Part shown: positions 1 to 7,718 of the stretch, one piece after another
How the letters are laid out: every line of letters begins with the position of its first letter
How positions within the stretch are numbered: the stretch's first letter is position 1
Source of the DNA: an uncultured Nitrosomonadales bacterium
GTDB lineage: Bacteria; Pseudomonadota; Gammaproteobacteria; Burkholderiales; Gallionellaceae
Direction: 5' to 3'
Assembly: GCA_903915035.1 (NCBI GenBank)
Contig: CAIWRI010000140.1
Location: 1 to 35,466 of the forward strand
Length of the DNA stretch: 35,466 bases
Notes under the pieces: generated by a model
The model's input: the letters and a program-made list of their open reading frames with translations, nothing else
Databases searched by the model: none
Told to the model about the DNA's origin: nothing
Translations under genes and position numbers: made by a program

Positions 1-2
1 CA

Positions 3-446
3 CAACATTTAAACTACTTCGCCTTGGGCAATGACAGCTACATCGTAGATTTACCGGGTTATGGTTACGCAAAAGTGCCGCCAGAGGCGAAGCGCCATTG
101 GGAATCGCTGTTAAGCACTTATTTGCAGAAGCGCGAGGAGCTTGCCGGGCTGATCGTTATCATGGATATACGCCGCCCCTTACTGGAGCTGGATGAAACC
201 ATGCTAGACTGGTTCGGTACGACGGGCAGGCCGATTCACATTTTGCTGACCAAGTCGGATAAATTCAGTCGTCAGCAATCAACCTTGACGTTGATGAAAG
301 TAAAAGCCTATCTTGCGGAAAATTATCCGCAATGTTCTGTACAGCTGTTTTCAAGCCTGAAAAAGCAGGGCCTGGAACAAGCGGAAGCCGTCATCGCAGG
401 CTGGCTGGCAAAGCCGGAAGAATCTCAATTGATAGTGGATAATTGA
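3..446 (+). CDS. engB: Ribosome-biogenesis GTPase EngB/YihA, 3' part (5' end outside window)
   Basis: The reading frame is open from the first bases of the window, so the gene starts upstream; about 147 C-terminal residues are present out of the usual 200 or so. Visible GTPase motifs are the G3 motif DLPGYGYAKVP near the start, the G4 motif TKSD (positions 268-279) and a G5-like SSLKKQG near the end. DLPGYGYA followed by TKSDK is characteristic of EngB (YsxC/YihA), a GTPase needed for late assembly of the 50S ribosomal subunit in the cytoplasm. The G1 (Walker A) part must lie before the window. Translation ends at TGA 444-446. The downstream hairpin carries its U-run on the opposite strand, so it does not look like a terminator for engB itself. 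Confidence 0.95.
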   Translation, partial: QHLNYFALGNDSYIVDLPGYGYAKVPPEAKRHWESLLSTYLQKREELAGLIVIMDIRRPLLELDETMLDWFGTTGRPIHILLTKSDKFSRQQSTLTLMKVKAYLAENYPQCSVQLFSSLKKQGLEQAEAVIAGWLAKPEESQLIVDN

Positions 447-455
447 TAATCAGAC

Positions 456-482
456 AAAAAAAGCCCCCAGCATGTGGGGGCT
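456..482 (-). terminator. Rho-independent terminator on the minus strand
   Basis: Stem AGCCCCC/GGGGGCT of 7 bp with a 7-nt loop (469-475). On the minus strand seven consecutive T follow directly; the last A-T pair of the stem shares the first base of the run. On the plus strand the hairpin is followed by CTAAAGATC, without a T-run. The polarity is therefore opposite to both flanking genes, engB and hemB. Confidence 0.7.
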
Positions 483-545
483 AAAGATCTTAACAGGGTT
501 AAGAACACGCTCAGGGAGGAGAAACGCGGAACGATTCATCACCAT
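456..545 (-). ncRNA. Candidate minus-strand small RNA with intrinsic terminator and CCUCC (anti-Shine-Dalgarno) segment
   Basis: Read on the minus strand, this stretch ends in a perfect 7-bp stem AGCCCCC/GGGGGCT (482-476 with 468-462) followed by seven T (462-456), a classical Rho-independent terminator. On the plus strand the same hairpin has no T-run after it. Upstream on the minus strand is a second perfect hairpin, CTTAAC-CCT-GTTAAG (503-489), and before that the pyrimidine-rich segment TCTCCTCCCTGAG (522-510), which contains the complement of a ribosome-binding site. No open frame on either strand uses this region. The 5' end is a guess and I found no convincing promoter, though the DNA at about 550-605 is AT-rich. 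Function is unknown; sRNAs with exposed CCUCC that block translation starts are known in Betaproteobacteria. Confidence 0.5.
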
Positions 546-593
546 TCGCGTACTCTGATAAGCGTTTTCTTAAATAGTTCACTAATAAATTAG

Positions 594-1613
<1,020 letters not shown>

Positions 1614-1646
1614 AGGTTGAGGAAAAATCCTGCTTTGACTTTTCTT

Positions 1647-2261
1647 TCAATCCTCGCTCCTCGCTCCTCGCTCCCCAATTATCTTGGCTAACGCAGCAAT
1701 ATCCGCATGGGTATCCGGGTGACGGCTGCCGCTGTGCCGCGCATTTTCCGGTAGCACCACCAGGTGAATTTGTGTGCCGGATTCACTGTTTAGCGTATAG
1801 CTGGGTACAATTTCGTCACGTCCCCCTAAGCGTACTTTCCATTCGCCATCCTCAAAGTCGAGCTTATTTTTAAGCAGGAATAACAACACGGATTTTGCGT
1901 CATCTGAAAATAAAATCAGGTTGATATCCGACAACTCCCCGGCCGTCCCGCTTAATGCCGAACCGGTCAGGTAAGGGTTGAATGTTGCAAACGCCTGCAT
2001 GCAGGCCAGCGCTTCACTGCGCAACTGATACAGAATGTCAGGGTGGCTGTCGTGTTGGTATAAAACACGGTAACTGTGCAAGGCCTCTTCTACCTCCCGG
2101 TTGCTGGGCAAATGTTGTGTGTCTGATGCACCAAGCTGACGAGCGGCCTTGCGTTTTGCAGAAGCAAAATCAGTCATACCGGCTTCTGCAATCAACTTTG
2201 CGGCCAAATGCGCCAACTGCTCGCGCATCAGGTCTCGTCTGGCATGTGTTTTTTGCGTCAT
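1647..2261 (-). CDS. Nucleotidyltransferase-fold protein of unknown function
   Basis: This is a 204-residue soluble protein. The N-terminal third is helical and basic (DFASAKRKAARQLGA). The centre carries a nucleotidyltransferase-like signature, LTGSALSGTAGELSDINLILFSDD, with G100-S101 and D112-x-N114. Canonical enzymes of this fold have GS followed by DxD, so the second acidic position is changed to Asn and catalysis is uncertain. Similar proteins are common as conserved hypotheticals in Betaproteobacteria. It starts 5 bases after the stop of mrcA and is probably the second gene of that transcript. The ATG at 2261 lies in the context TTTAAAGATAATG with no clear ribosome-binding site, suggesting coupling to mrcA. 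Its 3' end contains three near-perfect copies of CTCCTCG, which code for the tail GARSED. Confidence 0.8.
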   Translation of the reverse strand: MTQKTHARRDLMREQLAHLAAKLIAEAGMTDFASAKRKAARQLGASDTQHLPSNREVEEALHSYRVLYQHDSHPDILYQLRSEALACMQAFATFNPYLTGSALSGTAGELSDINLILFSDDAKSVLLFLLKNKLDFEDGEWKVRLGGRDEIVPSYTLNSESGTQIHLVVLPENARHSGSRHPDTHADIAALAKIIGERGARSED

Positions 2262-2266
2262 TATCT

Positions 2267-4582
2267 TTAAAGCAGCTGATCCCTGATTGCATCAACTGGC
2301 TTTGCCAAGGGCGCCTCACCGCCGGGTGCTGCGTTCTGCTCACCGGGCACATTTTCCTTATAAAAATATTCCAGCCGGGGGCCGTTGTCGTCGCGATGGC
2401 CGTTATCATCTATACGTGCGGCGACCATGTTGTCCGGCATATGGTACTCAACTTCCGGTACGCCTTTGAGTACACGCCCCATGTAGCCCATCCAAATTGG
2501 CAAGGCTGCGATTGCCCCGGTTTCATGACTGCCGAGCGTGTGCGGCTGGTCAAAACCTATCCATGCAATCCCAACAACAGTGGGTTGAAACCCGCAAAAC
2601 CAGGCATCAATAGAATCATTCGTCGTGCCGGTTTTACCCGCCAAATCCTGACGGCCGAGTTGCATGGCGCGAAAGCCGGTACCGTGCTTTACCACATCCT
2701 GCATCATGCTGACCATGGTATATGCATTCCGCACATCAATGACCTGCGGAGCACCTTCATTTGCCACGGAAGGAATCGTTTTACTCAATACATGACCTTG
2801 TGCATCTTCGATGCGCTGGATAAAATAAGGCGTGGTACGAAATCCGCCATTGGCAAATACCGAATAGCCAGTCAGCATTTGCAGAGGGGTGACAGATCCG
2901 GCCCCCAGCGCCATAGTCAGATAGGGCGGATTTTTTTCAGCATCCAGACCGAATTTAGTGATGTAGTCCTGTACATAGCGCGGCGTGATCGATTGTAATA
3001 TGCGTATTGAAACCAGGTTTTTAGATTCGACCAATGCCTGACGCAGGCGCATGGGTCCATCATAGGTACCTTCATAATTTTTCGGCTGCCATGGCTCACT
3101 GCCGGTCTGATCAGCACTAAATGATAATGGCGCATCATTGATAATAGTGGCGGGTGTCAAACCTTTTTCAAGCGCGGCTGAATAAATGTAAGGTTTGAAA
3201 CTGGAACCGGGTTGTCGCCAGGCTTGTGTGATGTGATTGAACTGATTTTGATTGAAATCAAAACCGCCGACCAGCGAATAAACGGCTCCATTAAGGGGAT
3301 TAGCGGACACGAAGGCAGCCTCAACCTGAGGTAGCTGGCTGATTTGCCAGACGCCTTGCTCATTCAACTTAACGCGAATGATGGAACCTGGCACGATGCG
3401 CTGAGTCAAGGCCACCTTGTCAGTCAGTGCACGCTGTGCAAAGCGCAACGCATCCCCGCCAAGGGTCACACGTTCGCCACCCTTACAATAGGCCAGAATC
3501 CGGCCGGGTGCAGCGGACAAAACCACAGAGGGGATTAAGTCATCGTTATCAAGGGAATCTTGCAGTGCTTCTTCCAGCGCTTCATCGCCTTTGTTTTGAT
3601 TTAAATCTACGTAGCCTTCCGGTCCGCGATAACCATGGCGCCGGTCATATTCAAGCACTCCTTTACGCACAGCATGATAGGCGGCTTGTTGATCAGCTAC
3701 ACGCAGTGTGGTGTAGACCTTAATTCCCTGCGTGTAAGTCGCGTCCTTATATTTCTGAAAGACAGTCTGACGCACCATCTCCATAAAATAATCCGCTATG
3801 ACCGGGAATGACTGATTACCGCGTTTGACGACCACGGGTTCCACTTTGGCAATTTCAAATTGCGCATCGCTGATGAAGTGCAATTCATGCATACGTCGCA
3901 AAACATAAAGCTGGCGCAATTTGGCGCGTTTCGGGTTAACGACAGGATTGTAGCTTGAAGGCGCTTTGGGCAACCCGGCCAGCATCGCGGCCTCAGAGAT
4001 GGAAATCTGATTCAGTGGTTTGCCAAAGTAGATCTGTGCAGCAGAAGCGAAGCCATAAGAGCGCTGCCCAAGGTAGATCTGATTAATGTAGAGTTGAAAA
4101 ATATCATCTTTACTCAGGTAGTGCTCAATTTTGAACGCCAGCAGCATTTCGTTGAATTTACGCGTAAAAGTCTTTTCCTTGGACAAGAAAAAATTTCTGG
4201 CGACTTGCATGGTTATAGTGCTGGCACCTTGTTTACTTCCGCCTGCCGTAAAGTCGGAAAGTGCAGCGCGCAGCACACCCGGATAATCGACGCCACCATG
4301 CTGATAAAACTTATCATCTTCAGCGGCGAGAATGGCATGCTTCAGCACGAGAGGAACATCGGCAAACTTAACCAGTGCGCGGCGCTCTTCACCGAATTCA
4401 CCGATGAGCGTGCCCTCGGCACTATAGATGCGCAATGGTACTTTCGGGTGGTAGTCTGTGAGCACATCCAGAGAAGGCAGATTCGGATAAGTCAGCATTG
4501 CTGCCATGCAAAGCAGTAAAACCGGCAGCGAAATAAGTGTCAGGACAACAAGAGTCGGTAGCAACCAGCGGCGTGTAGTCAT
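2267..4582 (-). CDS. mrcA: Penicillin-binding protein 1A (bifunctional transglycosylase/transpeptidase)
   Basis: The protein has 771 residues from ATG 4582; an in-frame TTG at 4597 would add five residues and neither start has a good ribosome-binding site. After two arginines comes one membrane anchor (WLLPTLVVLTLISLPVLLLC). The family-51 glycosyltransferase domain follows, with catalytic Glu in AAEDDKFYQHGGVD and the motifs GGSKQGASTITMQ and RKFNEMLLA. The transpeptidase domain has all three signatures: SSFK (catalytic Ser about residue 460), SKN and KTGTTND. It polymerises and cross-links peptidoglycan in the periplasm. Divergence from pilMNOPQ, so that mrcA and pilM read away from each other, is the classical arrangement in Proteobacteria. 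The first gene of a probable two-gene unit with the nucleotidyltransferase-like gene. Confidence 0.96.
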   Translation of the reverse strand: MTTRRWLLPTLVVLTLISLPVLLLCMAAMLTYPNLPSLDVLTDYHPKVPLRIYSAEGTLIGEFGEERRALVKFADVPLVLKHAILAAEDDKFYQHGGVDYPGVLRAALSDFTAGGSKQGASTITMQVARNFFLSKEKTFTRKFNEMLLAFKIEHYLSKDDIFQLYINQIYLGQRSYGFASAAQIYFGKPLNQISISEAAMLAGLPKAPSSYNPVVNPKRAKLRQLYVLRRMHELHFISDAQFEIAKVEPVVVKRGNQSFPVIADYFMEMVRQTVFQKYKDATYTQGIKVYTTLRVADQQAAYHAVRKGVLEYDRRHGYRGPEGYVDLNQNKGDEALEEALQDSLDNDDLIPSVVLSAAPGRILAYCKGGERVTLGGDALRFAQRALTDKVALTQRIVPGSIIRVKLNEQGVWQISQLPQVEAAFVSANPLNGAVYSLVGGFDFNQNQFNHITQAWRQPGSSFKPYIYSAALEKGLTPATIINDAPLSFSADQTGSEPWQPKNYEGTYDGPMRLRQALVESKNLVSIRILQSITPRYVQDYITKFGLDAEKNPPYLTMALGAGSVTPLQMLTGYSVFANGGFRTTPYFIQRIEDAQGHVLSKTIPSVANEGAPQVIDVRNAYTMVSMMQDVVKHGTGFRAMQLGRQDLAGKTGTTNDSIDAWFCGFQPTVVGIAWIGFDQPHTLGSHETGAIAALPIWMGYMGRVLKGVPEVEYHMPDNMVAARIDDNGHRDDNGPRLEYFYKENVPGEQNAAPGGEAPLAKPVDAIRDQLL

Positions 4583-4634
4583 TGAATAGTTGTTCAAAAA
4601 TAATTAATAATGGTATTGTTCAAACAGCAGTCCG

Positions 4635-4673
4635 ATTATACGAGATAAATGCATCATTCACGTCAAACGTGAA
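4635..4673 (-). promoter_or_regulatory. mrcA -10 element with upstream palindromic operator candidate
   Basis: The minus strand has a perfect TATAAT (plus-strand ATTATA 4635-4640), placing the start of transcription near 4628 and giving a leader of about 45 bases. No good -35 lies at 17 bp; a TTGACG occurs at a 20-bp spacing. That -35 region is occupied by a perfect 7-bp inverted repeat with a 3-base centre, TTCACGT-CAA-ACGTGAA (4657-4673). This position is typical of an operator or an activator site that compensates for a weak -35. The regulator is unknown. Confidence 0.5.
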
Positions 4674-4857
4674 CAGTGATTCATGAAGATTTTCGCTTCG
4701 TGAGTCGATTCAGCGCATTGAGAATCACTTGCGGGGGATGAAATACACAGGACTTCGGCCCTGCTTGCAACACTAGCGTGTGCGGCTGAATCAACCACGC
4801 TGGCGCCACTTCATGACCGACAAGGGTAAGTTCTTGTTTCTGCAATTCAAAAACATC

Positions 4858-4886
4858 TTTACAGCAAAGAAGGTAATTGCTACGAT
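4858..4886 (+). promoter_or_regulatory. Sigma70-like promoter of the pilMNOPQ operon
   Basis: TTTACA (4858-4863) and TACGAT (4881-4886) are separated by exactly 17 bases, matching the consensus at 5 of 6 and 4 of 6 positions. Transcription would start near 4893, leaving a leader of about 30 bases before the pilM ATG. Confidence 0.5.
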
Positions 4887-4922
4887 TTCAAGCAATTTAA
4901 ATGGAAAAGCTCCACATGGCCT

Positions 4923-6017
4923 ATGCCTAAAGTTAATTTTAATATATTTCTGGATTTTATCCGGTCTAAGAATCCGCCTTTAATTGGTGTCGACATCAGT
5001 GCCTCCTCCGTTAAGCTGGTCGAACTCAGCCAGGGGGCTGCGGGTTACGTTTTAGAGCGCTATGTCATTGAGACGCTGCCAAAAGACGCATTTTTTGACG
5101 GCAATATCAATAATCTGGATGCGTTAGCGGAAACACTGCAGCGCGCCTGGAAGCGCCTGGGGACTAAAATTAAAAACATCAGTGTCGCGTTGCCTGCGGC
5201 ATCGGTCATTTCAAAAAAAATCTTACTGCCTGCCGGTATGCAAGATGACGATTTAGAGTTTCAAGTCGAATCCGAGGCCAATCAATATATTCCTTTTGCG
5301 CTGGACGAGGTCAATCTGGATTTTTATGTACTGGGAGCCGCACCCGGAAACGTAGAGGAAGTCGAAGTATTGCTGGCCGCTTCGCGCAAGGCAAATGTAG
5401 AAGACAGGGTGGCCGCTGCACAGGCTGCAGGCCTTAAGGTGGTGGTAGTCGATGTTGAACCCTATGCGTCTGAGACCGCTTTTTCACAAATACGCGCGCA
5501 ATTACCCAGCAATGCGGAAGATAAATGCGTAGCATTGATCGATATCGGCGCGACCGTAATGAATGTCAATGTGTTGCGTAACGGCCTGTCTATTTATACG
5601 CGAGACCAGCAAATTGGCGGTGAACAATTGACCCAGCAAATTCAAAACCTGTTTGGCCTGTCCGCCGAACAGGCGGAAACCGCTAAACGCAATGGTAATT
5701 TACCGGAAAACTATGAGACTGATTTGCTGATTCCCTTTCGTGAAAATCTGGTTATGGAGATTGTTCGCTCGCTACAGTTCTTTTTTACCGCCTCACAATA
5801 CAATGAAGTCGATTATATTGTACTGGCAGGAGGGAGCGCTGTCTTGCCCGAACTGGCTGATGCCGTGGCAACGCGCACGCAGGTGAACACTATGGTGGCA
5901 AACCCTTTTGCCCTGATGACGATGGCGAGCAGGCTAAAGGCCCGTCAATTGCAAGCAGATGCACCGGCCTTGATTGTTGCTTGTGGCCTGGCTATGCGGA
6001 GATTTGATCCATCATGA
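4923..6017 (+). CDS. pilM: Type IV pilus inner-membrane assembly ATPase-like protein PilM
   Basis: This 364-residue actin-like protein lies on the cytoplasmic side of the type IV pilus alignment complex, where it binds the N-terminal tail of PilN. The phosphate-1 motif LIGVDISASSVKLVEL lies near the N terminus. The mid-region VALIDIGATVMNVNVLRNG is the phosphate-2 motif, and YIVLAGGSAVLPELADAV is the adenosine motif of the FtsA/hexokinase/actin fold. Length is that of the family (about 350). It is the first gene of pilMNOPQ, preceded by a sigma70-like promoter. Start ATG 4923 has only a distant GGAAAAG (4903) as ribosome-binding site. The stop overlaps pilN by four bases (ATGA). Confidence 0.97.
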   Translation: MPKVNFNIFLDFIRSKNPPLIGVDISASSVKLVELSQGAAGYVLERYVIETLPKDAFFDGNINNLDALAETLQRAWKRLGTKIKNISVALPAASVISKKILLPAGMQDDDLEFQVESEANQYIPFALDEVNLDFYVLGAAPGNVEEVEVLLAASRKANVEDRVAAAQAAGLKVVVVDVEPYASETAFSQIRAQLPSNAEDKCVALIDIGATVMNVNVLRNGLSIYTRDQQIGGEQLTQQIQNLFGLSAEQAETAKRNGNLPENYETDLLIPFRENLVMEIVRSLQFFFTASQYNEVDYIVLAGGSAVLPELADAVATRTQVNTMVANPFALMTMASRLKARQLQADAPALIVACGLAMRRFDPS

Positions 6018-6580
6018 TACGCATCAATTTGCTGCCACATCGCGAAGAAAAACGACGCGTTCAACAAAGGCAATTTATCACGCTCAGTATTTTTTCTTTG
6101 CTACTGGGGCTACTTGTATGGGGGCTTGTGCATGCGGTAATCAACAGTAAAATTGATTATCAGGAGCGACGTAATAGCTACTTAAAGCAGGAAACGCAGG
6201 TTCTGGATAAGCAAATCGCGGAAATCAAAAAGCTGCGTGAACAAACCCGTGCATTGCTTGAGCGCAAAGATGCCGTTGAGAAATTGCAAAGCGACCGTGC
6301 CAGCGTAGTCCATTTACTTGATCAAATGCTGCGCATATTGCCTGAGGGCGTGTCTGTCAAATCGATCAGACAAACGGGTGATGTCATTAATCTGATCGGT
6401 CTGGCACAATCAAACGCACGTATTTCAACCTTGATGAGAGCGATAGAAGATTCCGCCTGGCTTGATTCACCTGCGCTGATTGAAATTCATGCGACGACAA
6501 CAAACGGCGGTCGACAGAATGAATTTACCTTGACGTTCAAGCTTACCAAGGGCACAAATACCGCTGGAAAAAAACCATGA
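6014..6580 (+). CDS. pilN: Type IV pilus assembly protein PilN
   Basis: This 188-residue bitopic inner-membrane protein opens with the conserved MIRINLLPHREEKR, the tail that PilM binds. One membrane helix (FITLSIFSLLLGLLVWGLVHAVI) follows, then a coiled coil (YQERRNSYLKQETQVLDKQIAEIKKL and on) and a small periplasmic ferredoxin-like domain (LPEGVSVKSIRQTGDVINLIGLAQS). Together with PilO it forms the heterodimer linking cytoplasmic PilM to PilP and the secretin. It overlaps pilM and pilO by four bases on each side (ATGA), so the operon is translationally coupled. Confidence 0.96.
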   Translation: MIRINLLPHREEKRRVQQRQFITLSIFSLLLGLLVWGLVHAVINSKIDYQERRNSYLKQETQVLDKQIAEIKKLREQTRALLERKDAVEKLQSDRASVVHLLDQMLRILPEGVSVKSIRQTGDVINLIGLAQSNARISTLMRAIEDSAWLDSPALIEIHATTTNGGRQNEFTLTFKLTKGTNTAGKKP

Positions 6581-7203
6581 TCAATCTGGACGCACTGAAA
6601 AATTTAAATCCGAAAACCCCGGGGCAATGGCCCTGGTCAGCAAAGCTGATCGCTTATGCAGTGATGTTTGTCACAGTCGTGGTGATGGGTGTCTTGCTTG
6701 ATAATCAAAACCAATGGGATAGTTTGAACAATGCAAAAGCGCAGGAAGTGACACTGAAAGATGCCTTCCTAATCAAGAAGAAGCAGGCTGTCAATCTGGT
6801 GTTGATTAAAAAACAGTTACTTGAAACTCAGGAATCCTTTGGTGCTTTGCTTAAACAACTGCCAAACAAATCTGAAATGGACGCCTTATTAACGGATATA
6901 AACCAGGCAGGCTTAGGACGCGGCTTGCAATTTGATTTGTTTCGTCCGGGACCGGAAAGTATCAAAGGATCTTTTGCCGAGCAACCCATTGCCATCAAGG
7001 TAATAGGGAATTATGACGATTTGGGGAAATTTGCCAGCGATATTTCCATGTTGCCACGTATTGTGACGTTGAATGACATCAGTATTACGCCATCGGGCGG
7101 AGCGTTAAGCATGGATGCTGTTGCGAAGACCTTTCGCTATCTGGATGAAGAAGAGCTTACCGAGCAGAAGAAGGCTGCCAAACTGGCCGGAGCTAAAAAA
7201 TGA
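6577..7203 (+). CDS. pilO: Type IV pilus assembly protein PilO
   Basis: The protein has 208 residues with a short cytoplasmic N terminus, one membrane helix (AKLIAYAVMFVTVVVMGVLL), a coiled-coil stretch and a periplasmic domain ending in an Ala/Lys-rich tail. The segment FGALLKQLPNKSEMDALLTDINQAGLGRGLQFDLFRPGPE is the typical PilO core. It pairs with PilN in the periplasm and contacts PilP. It overlaps its neighbours by four bases at both ends. Confidence 0.96.
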   Translation: MINLDALKNLNPKTPGQWPWSAKLIAYAVMFVTVVVMGVLLDNQNQWDSLNNAKAQEVTLKDAFLIKKKQAVNLVLIKKQLLETQESFGALLKQLPNKSEMDALLTDINQAGLGRGLQFDLFRPGPESIKGSFAEQPIAIKVIGNYDDLGKFASDISMLPRIVTLNDISITPSGGALSMDAVAKTFRYLDEEELTEQKKAAKLAGAKK

Positions 7204-7715
7204 AGCTAATCTATATTGCATTTGCCTGTATATTACTCGCGGGTTGTGGCGGTGACGAGTTTCAGGATCTGCGGAATTTCGTTAAAAACTCTGGTGTAAA
7301 TATGCAGGGAAAAATACCGCCGCCACCCGAGGTTAAACTTTACGAGCCTTTCGCCTATGTGAATGACGCAAATTTATCAGATCCCTTTAAGCAGCGCAAA
7401 CCGGAGACCACTTCCAACGGGCGGCGCGGGGAAAATGAACCGGATATCAATCGCCCAAAGGAAGCGCTGGAAGAATTTCCTTTGGAAAGTCTGAAAATGG
7501 TCGGCTATCTCATGAAACAAAAAGTCGGACACGCCGTGATCCGCGCACCGGACAACAAACTATACGTCGTCAATGTGGGTAACTACCTGGGCATGAATTT
7601 CGGTTTGATTCAAAAATTATCTGATTCGGAAATTACGATTAAAGAGGTGGTGCAAGATAGCACCGGGGATTGGTCTGAGCGGATCAGCAATCTGCAATTG
7701 GTTGATAAGGAGTAA
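7200..7715 (+). CDS. pilP: Type IV pilus lipoprotein PilP
   Basis: This 171-residue lipoprotein has a clear lipobox, LLAGC, with the modified cysteine at residue 16. A natively flexible stretch with prolines (IPPPPEVKLYEPFAYV) and the conserved SDPF motif (LSDPFKQRK) follow. The C-terminal beta-domain is LESLKMVGYLMKQKVGHAVIRAPDNKLYVVNVGNYLGMNFG. PilP is anchored in the inner membrane and connects PilN/PilO with the secretin PilQ. It overlaps pilO by four bases and is followed three bases later by pilQ. Confidence 0.96.
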   Translation: MKLIYIAFACILLAGCGGDEFQDLRNFVKNSGVNMQGKIPPPPEVKLYEPFAYVNDANLSDPFKQRKPETTSNGRRGENEPDINRPKEALEEFPLESLKMVGYLMKQKVGHAVIRAPDNKLYVVNVGNYLGMNFGLIQKLSDSEITIKEVVQDSTGDWSERISNLQLVDKE

Positions 7716-7718
7716 GGC

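Larger units (their letters stand above)
4583..4922. other. Divergent control region between mrcA and pilM
   Basis: These 340 bases contain no credible gene. They hold a -10 element for mrcA (4635-4640, minus strand), a perfect dyad TTCACGT-CAA-ACGTGAA (4657-4673), and a plausible pilM promoter (4858-4886, plus strand). The part in between (about 4680-4850) shows only short imperfect inverted repeats. An open frame from 4780 to 4983 on the plus strand overlaps the pilM start and resembles nothing I know, so I treat it as chance. Confidence 0.6.

Noticed and set aside
1652-1672. Three tandem copies of CTCCTCG-like sequence
   Set aside because: Short and within the 3' end of a coding frame; chance or slippage is enough to explain it.
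1982-2998. Long open frame (338 codons) on the plus strand opposite mrcA
   Set aside because: It lies antisense to a clear penicillin-binding protein, has unlike-protein composition (many Cys, His, Arg) and shows no recognisable motif.
4780-4983. Small open frame of 67 codons ahead of pilM
   Set aside because: It overlaps the pilM start, has no ribosome-binding site and resembles no family.
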